Below, piece after piece: positions 8,516 to 17,363 of a DNA stretch of 64,000 nucleotides. The stretch covers positions 186,001 to 250,000 of the forward strand of contig NZ_FNGH01000006.1 in the NCBI RefSeq assembly GCF_900102875.1, read 5' to 3'. Origin of the DNA: Franzmannia pantelleriensis. GTDB lineage: Bacteria > Pseudomonadota > Gammaproteobacteria > Pseudomonadales > Halomonadaceae. The first letter of the stretch is position 1. Every line of letters begins with the position of its first letter. Under the pieces are notes generated by a model. It did no database searches. It worked only from the letters and a program-made list of their open reading frames with translations, and was not told where the DNA came from. A program made the position numbers and the translations under genes.

Positions 8516-9600
8516 TGAGCAACGATCTTGGCGGCCAGTTCGCCCTGGACATGCAGGGCATCCAGCGCCTGCGGCATACCGCCAGCCGCGACCCCAACGC
8601 CGGCCTCGACGAAGCGGCCAAGCAGTTCGAGGCGCTGTTCGTGCAGATGATGATGAAGAGCATGCGCGAGGCCACGCCGCGCTCGGACCTGCTGCACAGC
8701 CAGCAGACCGAGTTCTATGAGTCGCTGCTCGACCAGCAGTGGGCGCAGCACCTCTCCGGACGTGGCATGGGCCTCGCCGAGCAGCTGGTTAACCAGCTCG
8801 AGGGGCGCGGCATGGTGCCTGGTCGGGAGCAGGCCGACAGCGAGGTCGACTCGCTGATCGCGGGTATCCCCCGCGGTACGCCGCGAGCCCTCAGCGGTGG
8901 CCTGAGCGCCGGCGATATGCCTGAGCGAGCGCCCGCGGACAGCGCTGACGGCATGGTGTTGCCGGGCAGCTTCCTGGATGCCCTCGACCTGCAGCGCGGC
9001 ACCCAGTCAGAGACGGCTGAGGCGCCGGCTCGTGCCGAGCGCAGTGAGCCGCGTGGCGACCAGCCCGATCACGTGCGCGCCTTCGTCGATGAGCTGGCAG
9101 GCCCGGCCCAGGCTGCCAGCCAGGCCACCGGCGTGCCGGCCGAGCTGATACTGGCCCAGGCGGCACTGGAGACCGGCTGGGGCCGCCACGAGATCCCCGA
9201 TGCCCGCGGCGGCAACAGCCATAACCTGTTCGGCATCAAGGCCGGCAGCCGCTGGCAGGGTGAAACCACCGACATCACCACCCATGAGTACTTCGACGGT
9301 CAGCGCACCCGGATCACCGACACCTTCCGCGTCTACGACTCCTTCGAGGAAGCCTTCACCGACTACGCCCGACTGATCGGCGACAATCCCCGCTACAGCG
9401 GCGTGGTGGAAGCGCCCAATGCCGAGCAGGCCGCGCGCGCCCTGCAGCAGGGCGGCTATGCCACCGATCCGGCCTACGCCGACAAGCTGGTCTCGATCAT
9501 GAACACCCTGGGACCGGTCGAGGCCGCCGGGCCGACCCTGGCCAGCCGCGAGGCGCCCGCCAGCGGCAGTATTTATGCGCCGGGTAACAGCTGGTTTTGA
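8515..9600 (+). CDS. flgJ: FlgJ, rod scaffold and peptidoglycan hydrolase
   Basis: The 361-residue protein is the two-domain form of FlgJ. Residues 1-100 are the rod-capping part (GLDEAAKQFEALFVQMMMKSMREATP). A poorly conserved linker follows. From about residue 180 there is a beta-N-acetylglucosaminidase domain that cuts peptidoglycan so the rod can pass: AELILAQAALETGWGRHEI carries the catalytic glutamate, then NSHNLFGIKAG.W.G and YDSFEEAFTDYARLIG, ending near YADKLVSIMN. Start and flgI stop overlap in TGATG. It is the last gene of the flgB-J group; a sigma-28-type promoter begins two bases after its stop. Confidence 0.95.
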   Translation: MSNDLGGQFALDMQGIQRLRHTASRDPNAGLDEAAKQFEALFVQMMMKSMREATPRSDLLHSQQTEFYESLLDQQWAQHLSGRGMGLAEQLVNQLEGRGMVPGREQADSEVDSLIAGIPRGTPRALSGGLSAGDMPERAPADSADGMVLPGSFLDALDLQRGTQSETAEAPARAERSEPRGDQPDHVRAFVDELAGPAQAASQATGVPAELILAQAALETGWGRHEIPDARGGNSHNLFGIKAGSRWQGETTDITTHEYFDGQRTRITDTFRVYDSFEEAFTDYARLIGDNPRYSGVVEAPNAEQAARALQQGGYATDPAYADKLVSIMNTLGPVEAAGPTLASREAPASGSIYAPGNSWF

Positions 9601-9601
9601 T

Positions 9602-9628
9602 TAAAGATGTGAACGGCGGTGCCGATAT
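9602..9628 (+). promoter_or_regulatory. Sigma-28-type promoter of flgK-flgL
   Basis: TAAAGATG (9602-9609), eleven bases, then GCCGATAT (9621-9628): near-consensus FliA promoter. It lies 30 bases before the flgK ATG and would switch on hook-filament junction genes late, after hook completion. Confidence 0.82.
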
Positions 9629-9657
9629 AACAAGCATTGGCTTAAGGGAACGGAATC

Positions 9658-11556
9658 ATGAGCATTTTTTCGATCGGCTTGAGCGGGCTGAACGCCGCTC
9701 AAAACGCCTTGAACACCACCAGCAACAACATCAGCAACGTCTACACGCCGGGCTATAACCGCGAACTGACGCTGTTGGGCGAGGGCGGGGCGGCTGGCGG
9801 CGTCAAGGTCAACGACATTCAGCGCCAGTTCAATCAGTACGTCGCCGACCAGCTCAACGCAGCCACCAGCTCCTCCAGCGCGCTCAAGGCCTATCAGGGC
9901 CAGGTCAGCCAGATCGACAACCTGCTCGCCGACCGCGACGCCGGGCTGGCGCCGCTGATGCAGAACTTCTTCTCGGCCATGGAAGACCTGGCTGGATCGC
10001 CGTCCGACCCGGCCGCGCGCCAGGGCGTGCTCGGCGCCGCTGATACCATGAGCGCTCAGTTCCGCTCCTTCGACCGCTATCTGGAAGACATGCAGCAGGG
10101 CGTCAACGGTCAGATCCGCGATGAGGTCACCCAGATCAACAACCTCACCGACCAGATCGCCGGTCTCAACAAGGAGATCGCGCTGGCCCGGGCGCGCCAG
10201 GGCGAGGCCCCCAACAGCCTGCTCAACCAGCGCGACCAGGCCATTGCCGACCTCAGTGAGCGCATGAACGTGCGCGTCGATATCCAGGACGGCAAGACCT
10301 ATAACATCTCGCTGCCCAACGGCCAGCCGTTGGTATCGGGCACCAACCAGTTCGATCTCGAGGCCATGGAGTCGGCCAACGATCCTCAGCGCATGGTGCT
10401 TGGCTATCGCGACGGCAACGGCAGCCTCTCGCAGCTCAATGAGGGGGCGGTGACCGGCGGCACCCTGGGCGGGCTGATGACCTTCCGCGCTGAGACCCTC
10501 GACAAGACCCAGAATCAGATTGGTCAGTTGGCGGTCTCGCTGGCGGCAGGCTTCAACGAGCAGCACCGCCTGGGCCAGGACCTCAACGGCGAGCAGGGCG
10601 CAGACTTGTTCAATATTGGCCAGCCCCAGGCCTACGCCAATGAGCGTAACGCCGGCGATGTCGAGATCGCTTCGACCCGCTTCGGTGATATCGACGACCT
10701 GCGCGCCACCGATTACACCGTGCGGGTAACCGATGCCGGCGAGCCGCCGAGCTTTGAAGTTACCCGCAAGGACAATGGCCAGTCGGTCAGCGCCGACTTC
10801 GACCCTGATGCCAACGAACTGAGCTTCGGCGGCGTGGTGATCGGCTTTGATGATGGCGACTTCCAGAACGGCGACCGCTTCGAGGTCCAGCCGGCGCGCC
10901 GCGCAGCCGGCAGCATGGAGACCCAGATCAACGACCTCGACAAGATCGCTGCGGCGAGATTTGTCGAAGCAGATGGTGATATGCCGATCAGCGGGCTCAG
11001 TGCCGAGAGCGGGGCTTTACAGAATATCGGCGCGGAGGGTTTTAACCTCACCGTTGGTGCAGGCGATACGCTGGAGTTCGACGACACAGGTGACGTTGAC
11101 GTTTTACGCAATGGAGAGGTGCTTGAGGATGGCGATCAGATTCAGGCCGGCGATGTACTGACCGTCGACGGCGTCAGTTTTACCCTCGGCGATATCGAGG
11201 AAGGTCAGACCCTGACCCTTGGCGCCGCGCCTCCCGGCTCCGGCGACAACCGCAATGCCCTGGCCATGCAGGGGCTGCAGGATGTCTCGCTGGTCGGCGG
11301 CACTTCCAGTGTCAGCCAGGCCTACGGCTCCATGGTCAGCGACGTAGGTAACCGTACCAATATCGTCCAGGTCAACCTCGACGCCCAGCAGGGCCTCACC
11401 GACCAGCTCAAGGCGGTCCAGCAGTCCGAGTCCGGCGTCAATCTGGATGAAGAAGCGGCCAACCTGATTCGCTATCAGCAGTATTACCAGGCCAATGCGA
11501 GGGTCATCGATATCGGTTCGTCGATGCTGGATACCATTCTGGGCCTGCGTGCCTGA
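9658..11556 (+). CDS. flgK: FlgK, hook-filament junction protein 1
   Basis: FlgK caps the finished hook and joins it to the filament. The 632-residue protein begins with the axial motif IGLSGLNAAQNALNTTSNNISNVYTPGYNRE, has a long coiled N-terminal section (ITDQIAGLNKEIALAR-like), a large middle, and ends with LDEEAANLIRYQQYYQANARVIDIGSSMLDTILGLRA. AAGGGAACGG provides the ribosome site. Bases around 10950-11170, in the outer middle domain, are lower in GC with less biased codons (TTTAACCTCACCGTTGG, GTTTTACGCAATGGAG), unlike both ends. It is followed after 21 bases by flgL. Confidence 0.95.
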   Translation: MSIFSIGLSGLNAAQNALNTTSNNISNVYTPGYNRELTLLGEGGAAGGVKVNDIQRQFNQYVADQLNAATSSSSALKAYQGQVSQIDNLLADRDAGLAPLMQNFFSAMEDLAGSPSDPAARQGVLGAADTMSAQFRSFDRYLEDMQQGVNGQIRDEVTQINNLTDQIAGLNKEIALARARQGEAPNSLLNQRDQAIADLSERMNVRVDIQDGKTYNISLPNGQPLVSGTNQFDLEAMESANDPQRMVLGYRDGNGSLSQLNEGAVTGGTLGGLMTFRAETLDKTQNQIGQLAVSLAAGFNEQHRLGQDLNGEQGADLFNIGQPQAYANERNAGDVEIASTRFGDIDDLRATDYTVRVTDAGEPPSFEVTRKDNGQSVSADFDPDANELSFGGVVIGFDDGDFQNGDRFEVQPARRAAGSMETQINDLDKIAAARFVEADGDMPISGLSAESGALQNIGAEGFNLTVGAGDTLEFDDTGDVDVLRNGEVLEDGDQIQAGDVLTVDGVSFTLGDIEEGQTLTLGAAPPGSGDNRNALAMQGLQDVSLVGGTSSVSQAYGSMVSDVGNRTNIVQVNLDAQQGLTDQLKAVQQSESGVNLDEEAANLIRYQQYYQANARVIDIGSSMLDTILGLRA

Positions 11557-11577
11557 TTCGTTTAGGAGTTAACCAAG

Positions 11578-12819
11578 ATGCGCGTCAGCACCGTCACCAT
11601 GTTCGAGCAGAGCGTGTCGAGCATGAACCGCCAACAGAATGATTTCATGAAGGTCGGCCAGCAGATCGCCTCCGGGCGCCGCGTGGTCAACCCCTCGGAT
11701 GACCCCCAGGCCGCCTCGCGGGCCGTAGGCGTCGACCAGGCCAAGGCGGTGACCCAGCAGCACATGGACGCCCGGGTCAGCGCGCGCAACTCGCTGTCCC
11801 AGGAAGAGAGCATCCTCAACAGCGTCAGCGACGCCATTGCCAGCGCCAAGACGCTGATGATCCAGGCCTCCAGCGACACCCTCAGCGACGTCGACCGTGA
11901 GTCCATCGCCAGCGAGCTGCGCGGTATCTACGAGACCGTGATCGGCCAGGCCAACGCCACCGACGGCAACGGCCGCTACCTGTTCGGCGGCTACCAGGAC
12001 AACAGCCCCCCCTATGTGCGTGAAGCCGATGGCTCGGTGAGCTACGTCGGGGATGACAACGTCCGCGAGCAGCGCATTGATGCCTCGCGGCTGATGCCGG
12101 TGGCCGACAACGGCAACAAGATCTTCGCCAGCGTGCCCAGCGGCGCCAAATACATCACCCAAATGGGCGATAATGAAGGCAGCTTGGTCGTTGGCGGGCC
12201 CACGGTAGTGGATTCGTCCGACGACGGCTATGGGCAGCAGTACCGTATTGAGTTCAGCGGTGACGGCGAGGATGCCACCTATACGGTGCAAACCTTCGAT
12301 ACAAATGCTCAGGCATGGGTGGATCTTGATCCCGCTGAGGACTACCAGGACGTCGACTATGTCGCCGGTGAGCAGATCCGCTTCGGCGGCCTGAGCCTGA
12401 CGCTGAACGGCACAGCGGCCGACGGCGATAGCTTTACCCTGGGTCGTGCCACCGAGATGGACCCCAACCTGTTCAAGACCTTCGAGAATGCCCTGGCGGT
12501 GCTGGAGAATCCGGCCGAGAACGCCCAGCAGAAGGCCGCGCTGCGCAATACCCTCAATACCTCGATGCGCGAGCTCGACAACAGTCTCGACAACGTCCTC
12601 ACCGTGCGCGCCTCGGTAGGCGCGCGGCTCAACGAGCTCGATGTGGTCGACTCGGTGGGCGGTAACCGCATGCTCAACTACGAGCAGACCCTCTCCGATC
12701 TGGTCGACCTCGACTACGCCGAGGCGATCTCCGAATACAGCCTGCGCCAGGTCGGCCTCCAGGCCGCCCAGAAGGCCTTCGTCGACATCCAGGGGATGTC
12801 GCTGTTCGATCGTCTCTGA
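11578..12819 (+). CDS. flgL: FlgL, hook-filament junction protein 2
   Basis: FlgL is the second adaptor between hook and filament and is related to flagellin at both ends. The 413-residue protein starts MRVSTVTMFEQSVSSMNRQQNDFMKVGQQIASGRRVVNPSDDP, the shared flagellin/FlgL D0-D1 motif, and ends with LDYAEAISEYSLRQVGLQAAQKAFVDIQGMSLFDRL. AGGAG precedes the ATG. Bases about 12150-12330, in the variable middle, are again lower in GC. A strong terminator follows 21 bases after the stop, closing the flagellar run. Confidence 0.95.
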   Translation: MRVSTVTMFEQSVSSMNRQQNDFMKVGQQIASGRRVVNPSDDPQAASRAVGVDQAKAVTQQHMDARVSARNSLSQEESILNSVSDAIASAKTLMIQASSDTLSDVDRESIASELRGIYETVIGQANATDGNGRYLFGGYQDNSPPYVREADGSVSYVGDDNVREQRIDASRLMPVADNGNKIFASVPSGAKYITQMGDNEGSLVVGGPTVVDSSDDGYGQQYRIEFSGDGEDATYTVQTFDTNAQAWVDLDPAEDYQDVDYVAGEQIRFGGLSLTLNGTAADGDSFTLGRATEMDPNLFKTFENALAVLENPAENAQQKAALRNTLNTSMRELDNSLDNVLTVRASVGARLNELDVVDSVGGNRMLNYEQTLSDLVDLDYAEAISEYSLRQVGLQAAQKAFVDIQGMSLFDRL

Positions 12820-12840
12820 GTGGTATGTGCTGCTCTCTTC

Positions 12841-12866
12841 ACCGCTGCCTCGGCAGCGGTTTTTTT
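12841..12866 (+). terminator. Intrinsic terminator after flgL
   Basis: Nine-base perfect stem ACCGCTGCC / GGCAGCGGT with a two-base TC loop core, followed directly by six further T. It overlaps the last two bases of the convergent oxidoreductase gene and works only in the rightward direction. Confidence 0.9.
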
Positions 12867-14148
12867 ATGTCACCACGCGCAGGCACTGGCCGGCATGGTA
12901 GAGCGTGAAGCCGCTTTCATAGGCGGCACTTCTCAGACCGCGGGCGCGGATCGGCGCGTGGCGCTTGAGCGGAAGCGGGAGCAGGGCGTCGTCACCGCTG
13001 GCGATGAAGTGCGCGAACCCCTTGCCGACCACGCTGCCGGTGGTCAGTCCGCGGCCGTTGTATCCGCTGGCGGCGAGAATGCCTGGCTGGGGTTCGAACA
13101 GGCGCAGGGTGTGGTCGGGTGTAAAGCCGATGCGCCCAGTCCAGCTGGTTTGCCACTCGACCTTGCCGAGCTCGGGAAAGTAGCGGCGCTGGACCTGATT
13201 GGCCCACTGCTCGAGATAAGCCTGCGGGCGGCCTTCGCCCTGGCCGAGGCTGCCGAGTATCAGACGTCCCTGATCATCGCGACGGATGCTGCTCAACACC
13301 ATGCGGGTATCCCAGGCGCCCTGGCGTTGGGGAAGAATGCGCTCGGCGGCGTCACCCTCCAGCGGCTGTGAAGCCACCTGAAAGAAATGGCCGGGAAAGA
13401 AGTGCTGCTTGACCTGATTCCACTCATCGCAGGTATAGGCGTTAGTGGCCAGCACCACATGAGGTGCGGTGACCGAGCCGTGCTCGGTGGTGACCCGCCA
13501 GCGCCCGCCGTCACGCTTGATACCCTTGGCAGCGCTGCAGGTAAACAGCCGCGCACCCTGCTCGACGGCGGCCCTGGCCAGGCCGCGGGTATAGGCGGCC
13601 GGGTTGAGCGTGCCGGCGCGCTCGTCGAGCAGTGCCGCCTGGATCCGGCGGGTGCCGGTCAGCGCATGACACGCCTCTCCCTCGACCAGCGTTACCGGGG
13701 CACCGCGGGAGGCGAGCTGGTCGTGGCGCCGTGCCAATTCACCGCAGCCCTTGGCGCTGTGGCCCAGGTGCAGAGTGCCGGTCCGCGTTGCGCTGCAGTC
13801 GATGGCGTAGCGCTCGATGATGTCGAACACCGCCGCCGGTGCGGCACCGAGTATCTGATTGACACGCTCACCGTCGGCCCAGCCCAGCGCCTCGACGATA
13901 TCGTCCGGGGGTATCCATAGCCCGGCGTTGACCAGGCCGACGTTACGGCCCGAGCCGCCGCTGGCCACCGACTCGCCGGCTTCCAGCAGCACGCTGTCGA
14001 TGCCCTGTTCGGCGAGATGCAGCGCGGTGCTCAAGCCAGTGATGCCGCCACCCACGATGCACACCGCGGCCTCGCGGTCATGCCCGAGCCGGGCTGTGTC
14101 TGGCGACGGCTCGCGTGCGGTCGTCTCCCACAGGCAGTGTGATTGCAT
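12865..14148 (-). CDS. amaA: DAO-family FAD-dependent oxidase, probable L-pipecolate oxidase (AmaA-like)
   Basis: The 427-residue product from ATG 14148 (AGGAGA site just upstream; an earlier ATG at 14187 adds 13 unrelated residues) is a D-amino-acid-oxidase-fold flavoprotein. The FAD-binding Rossmann motif AAVCIVGGGITGLSTALHLAEQGIDSVLLEA lies near residues 30-60, followed by GxSGRNVGLVNAG. Near the C-terminus GILAASGYNGRGLTTGSVVGK completes the FAD site. By sequence alone it could be a gamma-glutamylputrescine oxidase, sarcosine oxidase-like enzyme or L-pipecolate oxidase. The neighbouring ALDH7 enzyme, 2-aminoadipate-type aminotransferase and DUF1338 protein favour pipecolate oxidation to piperideine-6-carboxylate. 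Substrate is inferred from context. It is the last gene of a leftward operon with the antiporter and dehydrogenase genes. Confidence 0.7.
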   Translation of the reverse strand: MQSHCLWETTAREPSPDTARLGHDREAAVCIVGGGITGLSTALHLAEQGIDSVLLEAGESVASGGSGRNVGLVNAGLWIPPDDIVEALGWADGERVNQILGAAPAAVFDIIERYAIDCSATRTGTLHLGHSAKGCGELARRHDQLASRGAPVTLVEGEACHALTGTRRIQAALLDERAGTLNPAAYTRGLARAAVEQGARLFTCSAAKGIKRDGGRWRVTTEHGSVTAPHVVLATNAYTCDEWNQVKQHFFPGHFFQVASQPLEGDAAERILPQRQGAWDTRMVLSSIRRDDQGRLILGSLGQGEGRPQAYLEQWANQVQRRYFPELGKVEWQTSWTGRIGFTPDHTLRLFEPQPGILAASGYNGRGLTTGSVVGKGFAHFIASGDDALLPLPLKRHAPIRARGLRSAAYESGFTLYHAGQCLRVVT

Positions 14149-14213
14149 CTGCGTGTCTCCTTTTGCATCGATCGGCGGCGCCCCCATGCGGCAGGAGCGC
14201 CGCCTATCGCCTA

Positions 14214-15671
14214 TTACGATGAAGGACCGCTAGCCAGCCGGTATTCGGGCTCGGGAGCGCCGGTGTCAGGTGGCTGATCGTGCGCTTCCCGCGGGATGAA
14301 GTGACCGGTGAGGCCCCACAGCAGACCGAACAGCGGCGAGAGCCAGCAAGCGAAGGCGAACGGCGCATAGACCAGGGTCGGCACGCCGATGGTCGAGGCG
14401 ACGAAACCACCGCCCATGTTCCATGGAATCAACGGTGAGGAGAGCGTGCCATTGTCCTCGATGCTGCGTGACAGGGTCGTGGTCTTGTAGCCCATCGCCT
14501 GGTATTGGCCCTTGAGCAGGCGGCCGGGCAACACCAGCGTGGTGTAGACGTCACCGATGATAGTGCTCACCGCCAGCGTGGTGCCCGAGCTGGTCGCCAC
14601 CAGGCTGAAGCGGCCGCGTATCAGGCGCATCAAGCGCTGGATGATGGCGTCGATGGTGCCGTAGGCCTCGAGCATCCCGGCAAACCCCAGTGCGAAGAAG
14701 GTCAGCGTCACCACCCAGGTCATCGACAGCACGCCGCCGCTGCTCAATAGCTCGTCGATGGCGCCGCTGCCGGTATCGCTGGTGTAGCCGTTCTGCATCA
14801 CATCGAACACGGTGTGCAGGCTCTCGCCCTGGATGCCGATGGCCACCAGGCCGCCGAGCGCCGCGCCGGTAAAGATGGTGGGAAAGGGCGGCAGCTTGGC
14901 CAGCGCCATGCCGATCACCACCACCGGGGGAATCATGGTGATCCACGAGAGGGTAAAGGTATCCGCCAGCGTCTCACGGAAGGTAGTGATATCGGTGGTG
15001 CGCTCGAGCTGATCGGCGTAGCCGGCGCCGAGCCAGGCATAGAGAATCAGCGCAATCACGATGGCCGGCACGGTGGTCGCCATCATGCTCTTGATATGGC
15101 TCCACAGGTCGGTCTCGCACACCGCCGGAGTCAGGTTAGTGGTTTCCGAGAGCGGCGACATCTTGTCGCCGAAGAAGGCGCCTGACACCAGCGCGCCGCC
15201 GGTCAGGTACATGGGAATGCCGAGGCCTTCGCCGATGCCCATCAGCGCGATACCCAGGGTGCCCACGGTCCCCCAGGAGGTGCCGGTGGCCAGCGAGACC
15301 AGCGCGCTGATCAAACAGGTGGCGACCAGAAACACCGACGGCGAGATCATATGGAAACCGTAATAGATCAGCATTGGCACGGTGCCGGATAGGATCCAGG
15401 TCCCGATCACCATGCCGACTGCCATGAGGATGAAGATCGCCGGAATGCCGATCTTGACCACCTCCAGCATCGAGGCCTCCATCTGCGTCCAGCGGATACC
15501 CCGCAGGCGCCCGAAAAAGGCGCAGACCATGATCCCGCAGGCCAAGGGAATGTGAGGGGTGAAATCGGCAAAAACGAAGAACTGCAGGATCAGTACGGCG
15601 GTGGTGACCAACAGCGGCAATAGCGCCATCGTCAGCCCGGGAGGCGGGCCGATACGGATATCGTCATTCAT
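14214..15671 (-). CDS. NhaC-family Na+/H+ antiporter-like transporter
   Basis: A 485-residue inner-membrane protein with about eleven or twelve hydrophobic segments. It has NhaC-family features: VSLATGTSWGTVGTLGIALMGIG, then ALVSGAFFGDKMSPLSETTNLTPAV, and later STIIGDVYTTLVLPGRLL with SRSIEDNGTLSSPLIPWN. NhaC proteins exchange sodium and protons; some members carry organic substrates in place of a proton. Placed between the two oxidative genes of an amino-acid pathway, it may import lysine, pipecolate or a related compound on the sodium gradient, or relieve sodium load from sodium-coupled uptake. That role is inferred. Start chosen at 15671 with an AAGGAAGG site. Spacing to the next gene is 65 bases. 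Confidence 0.8.
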   Translation of the reverse strand: MNDDIRIGPPPGLTMALLPLLVTTAVLILQFFVFADFTPHIPLACGIMVCAFFGRLRGIRWTQMEASMLEVVKIGIPAIFILMAVGMVIGTWILSGTVPMLIYYGFHMISPSVFLVATCLISALVSLATGTSWGTVGTLGIALMGIGEGLGIPMYLTGGALVSGAFFGDKMSPLSETTNLTPAVCETDLWSHIKSMMATTVPAIVIALILYAWLGAGYADQLERTTDITTFRETLADTFTLSWITMIPPVVVIGMALAKLPPFPTIFTGAALGGLVAIGIQGESLHTVFDVMQNGYTSDTGSGAIDELLSSGGVLSMTWVVTLTFFALGFAGMLEAYGTIDAIIQRLMRLIRGRFSLVATSSGTTLAVSTIIGDVYTTLVLPGRLLKGQYQAMGYKTTTLSRSIEDNGTLSSPLIPWNMGGGFVASTIGVPTLVYAPFAFACWLSPLFGLLWGLTGHFIPREAHDQPPDTGAPEPEYRLASGPSS

Positions 15672-15715
15672 GAGGTGCCTTCCTTGTTATCGTTGTCGCG
15701 AAGAGAAGCAGGCAT

Positions 15716-15738
15716 GCCCCCGTCGCGAAGACGGGGGC
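15716..15738 (-). other. Hairpin between the ALDH and antiporter genes
   Basis: Eight-base perfect stem GCCCCCGT / ACGGGGGC with a seven-base loop, lying in the 74-base gap between two genes of the same operon. No T run follows in the leftward direction. It could lower downstream expression or protect the upstream message end. Confidence 0.5.
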
Positions 15739-15745
15739 GTAACGC

Positions 15746-17239
15746 TTAATCGAACTTGATGCCCTGTGCCAGCGGCAGTTCACGGGAGTAGTTGACGGTG
15801 TTGGTCTGGCGACGCATGTAGCTCTTCCATACGTCGGAACCCGACTCACGACCACCGCCGGTCTCTTTCTCGCCGCCGAAGGCGCCACCGATCTCGGCAC
15901 CGCTGGGGCCGATATTGACGTTGGCGATACCGCAGTCGCTGCCGACATCCGAGACGAAGGTTTCCGCCTCGCGCACGTCGGTGGTGAAGATGCACGACGA
16001 CAGCCCCTGTGGCACGTCATTGTTCATGGCGATCGCCTCATCCAGCTCGCGATAGCTCATCACGTAGAGAATCGGCGCAAAGGTCTCGTGCCTGACCAGC
16101 TCGTTCTGCTCGCGCATCTCGACGATGGCCGGCGACACGTAGTAGCCCTCGGGGTGGGTATCGCTGAGCTGGCGCTCGCCGCCGAACACCAGTGCGCCCT
16201 GGTCGCGGGCCTTGGCGAGTACACCCTGCATGGCATCGAATGCCTGGCGGTCGATCAGCGGACCGACCAGCTTGCCTTCCAGGGGATTGCCGATGGAGAC
16301 CCCGGCATAGGCCTTCTTGAGTCGCGAAACCACTTCGTCCTTGATCGATTCATGGACGATCAGGCGGCGCAGCGTGGTGCAGCGCTGCCCGGCGGTGCCC
16401 ACCGCCGAGAACAGGATGGCGCGGGTGGCCATATCGAGATCGGCGCTGGGCGCCAGGATCATGGCGTTGTTGCCACCCAGCTCGAGGATGCTGCGGCCGA
16501 AACGCGCGGCGACCCGCGGGCCCACCTCGCGGCCCATGCGGGTGCTGCCGGTGGCGCTGACCAGCGCCACGCGCGGGTCATCCACCACCCGCTCGCCAGC
16601 CTCGCGCTCACCGATGATCACCTGGCTCAGGCCCTGCGGGGCCTCATCGCCGAAGTCTGACATGGCGCGTTCGAGTAGTGCCTGGCAGGCCAGGGCCGTC
16701 AGTGGGGTCTTCTCGGAAGGCTTCCACAGCAGGCTATTACCGCACACCAGCGCCAGGGCAGCATTCCAGGCCCAGGGCGCCACCGGGAAATTGAACGCGG
16801 TGATCAGACCGATCGGCCCCAGCGGGTGCCAGCTCTCGCGCATATGGTGGCCGGGGCGCTCGGAGGCGATGGTCAGGCCGAACAGCTGGCGAGACTGGCC
16901 GACGGCGAGATCGCAGATATCGATCATCTCCTGCACCTCGCCCAGCCCCTCCTGGAGGATCTTGCCGCACTCCCAGGTGACCAGTGCCCCCAAGTCATCC
17001 TTGTGAGCGCGCAGCTGTTCGCCGAACAGGCGTACCAGCTCGCCGCGGCGCGGCGCCGGGACCTCACGCCAGGCGTGGAAGGCGGCCTCGGCGGTGTCAA
17101 TCTGCACGTCGACCTGGGCCTGTGAGGCAGGATGCACCTGGCCGATGACGCTGCCGTCCACCGGTGTAGTGACTGCCAGAGCGCCCTCACGGTACTGCGT
17201 AGGCGCCACACCAAGCCGCTGCATGATATCGTCGATCAT
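15746..17239 (-). CDS. amaB: ALDH7-family dehydrogenase, 2-aminoadipate semialdehyde / piperideine-6-carboxylate dehydrogenase (AmaB-like)
   Basis: The 497-residue enzyme from ATG 17239 (TAGGAGTTAGA leader) belongs to the ALDH7/antiquitin group, not just the aldehyde dehydrogenase superfamily at large. Seen directly: ITAFNFPVAPWAWNAALAL, FGRSILELGGNNAMI with the general-base glutamate, the nucleophile in VGTAGQRCTTLRRLIVHES, and the family end SDCGIANVNIGPSGAEIGGAF followed by GGEKETGGGRESGSD and YSRELPLAQGIKF. ALDH7 enzymes oxidise 2-aminoadipate 6-semialdehyde (in equilibrium with piperideine-6-carboxylate) to 2-aminoadipate using NAD(P)+. It is the first gene of the leftward operon and diverges from a LysR gene. 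A longer frame reaching 17590 has no support. Confidence 0.88.
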   Translation of the reverse strand: MIDDIMQRLGVAPTQYREGALAVTTPVDGSVIGQVHPASQAQVDVQIDTAEAAFHAWREVPAPRRGELVRLFGEQLRAHKDDLGALVTWECGKILQEGLGEVQEMIDICDLAVGQSRQLFGLTIASERPGHHMRESWHPLGPIGLITAFNFPVAPWAWNAALALVCGNSLLWKPSEKTPLTALACQALLERAMSDFGDEAPQGLSQVIIGEREAGERVVDDPRVALVSATGSTRMGREVGPRVAARFGRSILELGGNNAMILAPSADLDMATRAILFSAVGTAGQRCTTLRRLIVHESIKDEVVSRLKKAYAGVSIGNPLEGKLVGPLIDRQAFDAMQGVLAKARDQGALVFGGERQLSDTHPEGYYVSPAIVEMREQNELVRHETFAPILYVMSYRELDEAIAMNNDVPQGLSSCIFTTDVREAETFVSDVGSDCGIANVNIGPSGAEIGGAFGGEKETGGGRESGSDVWKSYMRRQTNTVNYSRELPLAQGIKFD

Positions 17240-17313
17240 TCTAACTCCTATCGTTGTCGTTAATCGCGAAAGCGTAGATCGAGTATCGCCACCATGGTTA
17301 AGCGCCATCAAAC

Positions 17314-17332
17314 GATGTTTACTAACCACATC
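17314..17332. promoter_or_regulatory. Candidate LysR-type operator between the ALDH7 and LysR genes
   Basis: Perfect arms GATGT and ACATC separated by nine bases; inside them T-N11-A, the LysR-family core pattern (T17318 to A17330). It lies 32 bases before the rightward LysR start, where a LysR regulator would bind to control both divergent transcripts. Found by eye; specificity untested. Confidence 0.5.
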
Positions 17333-17363
17333 ATTCCATAAAATCGTGACCTGAGGAGGGCCC

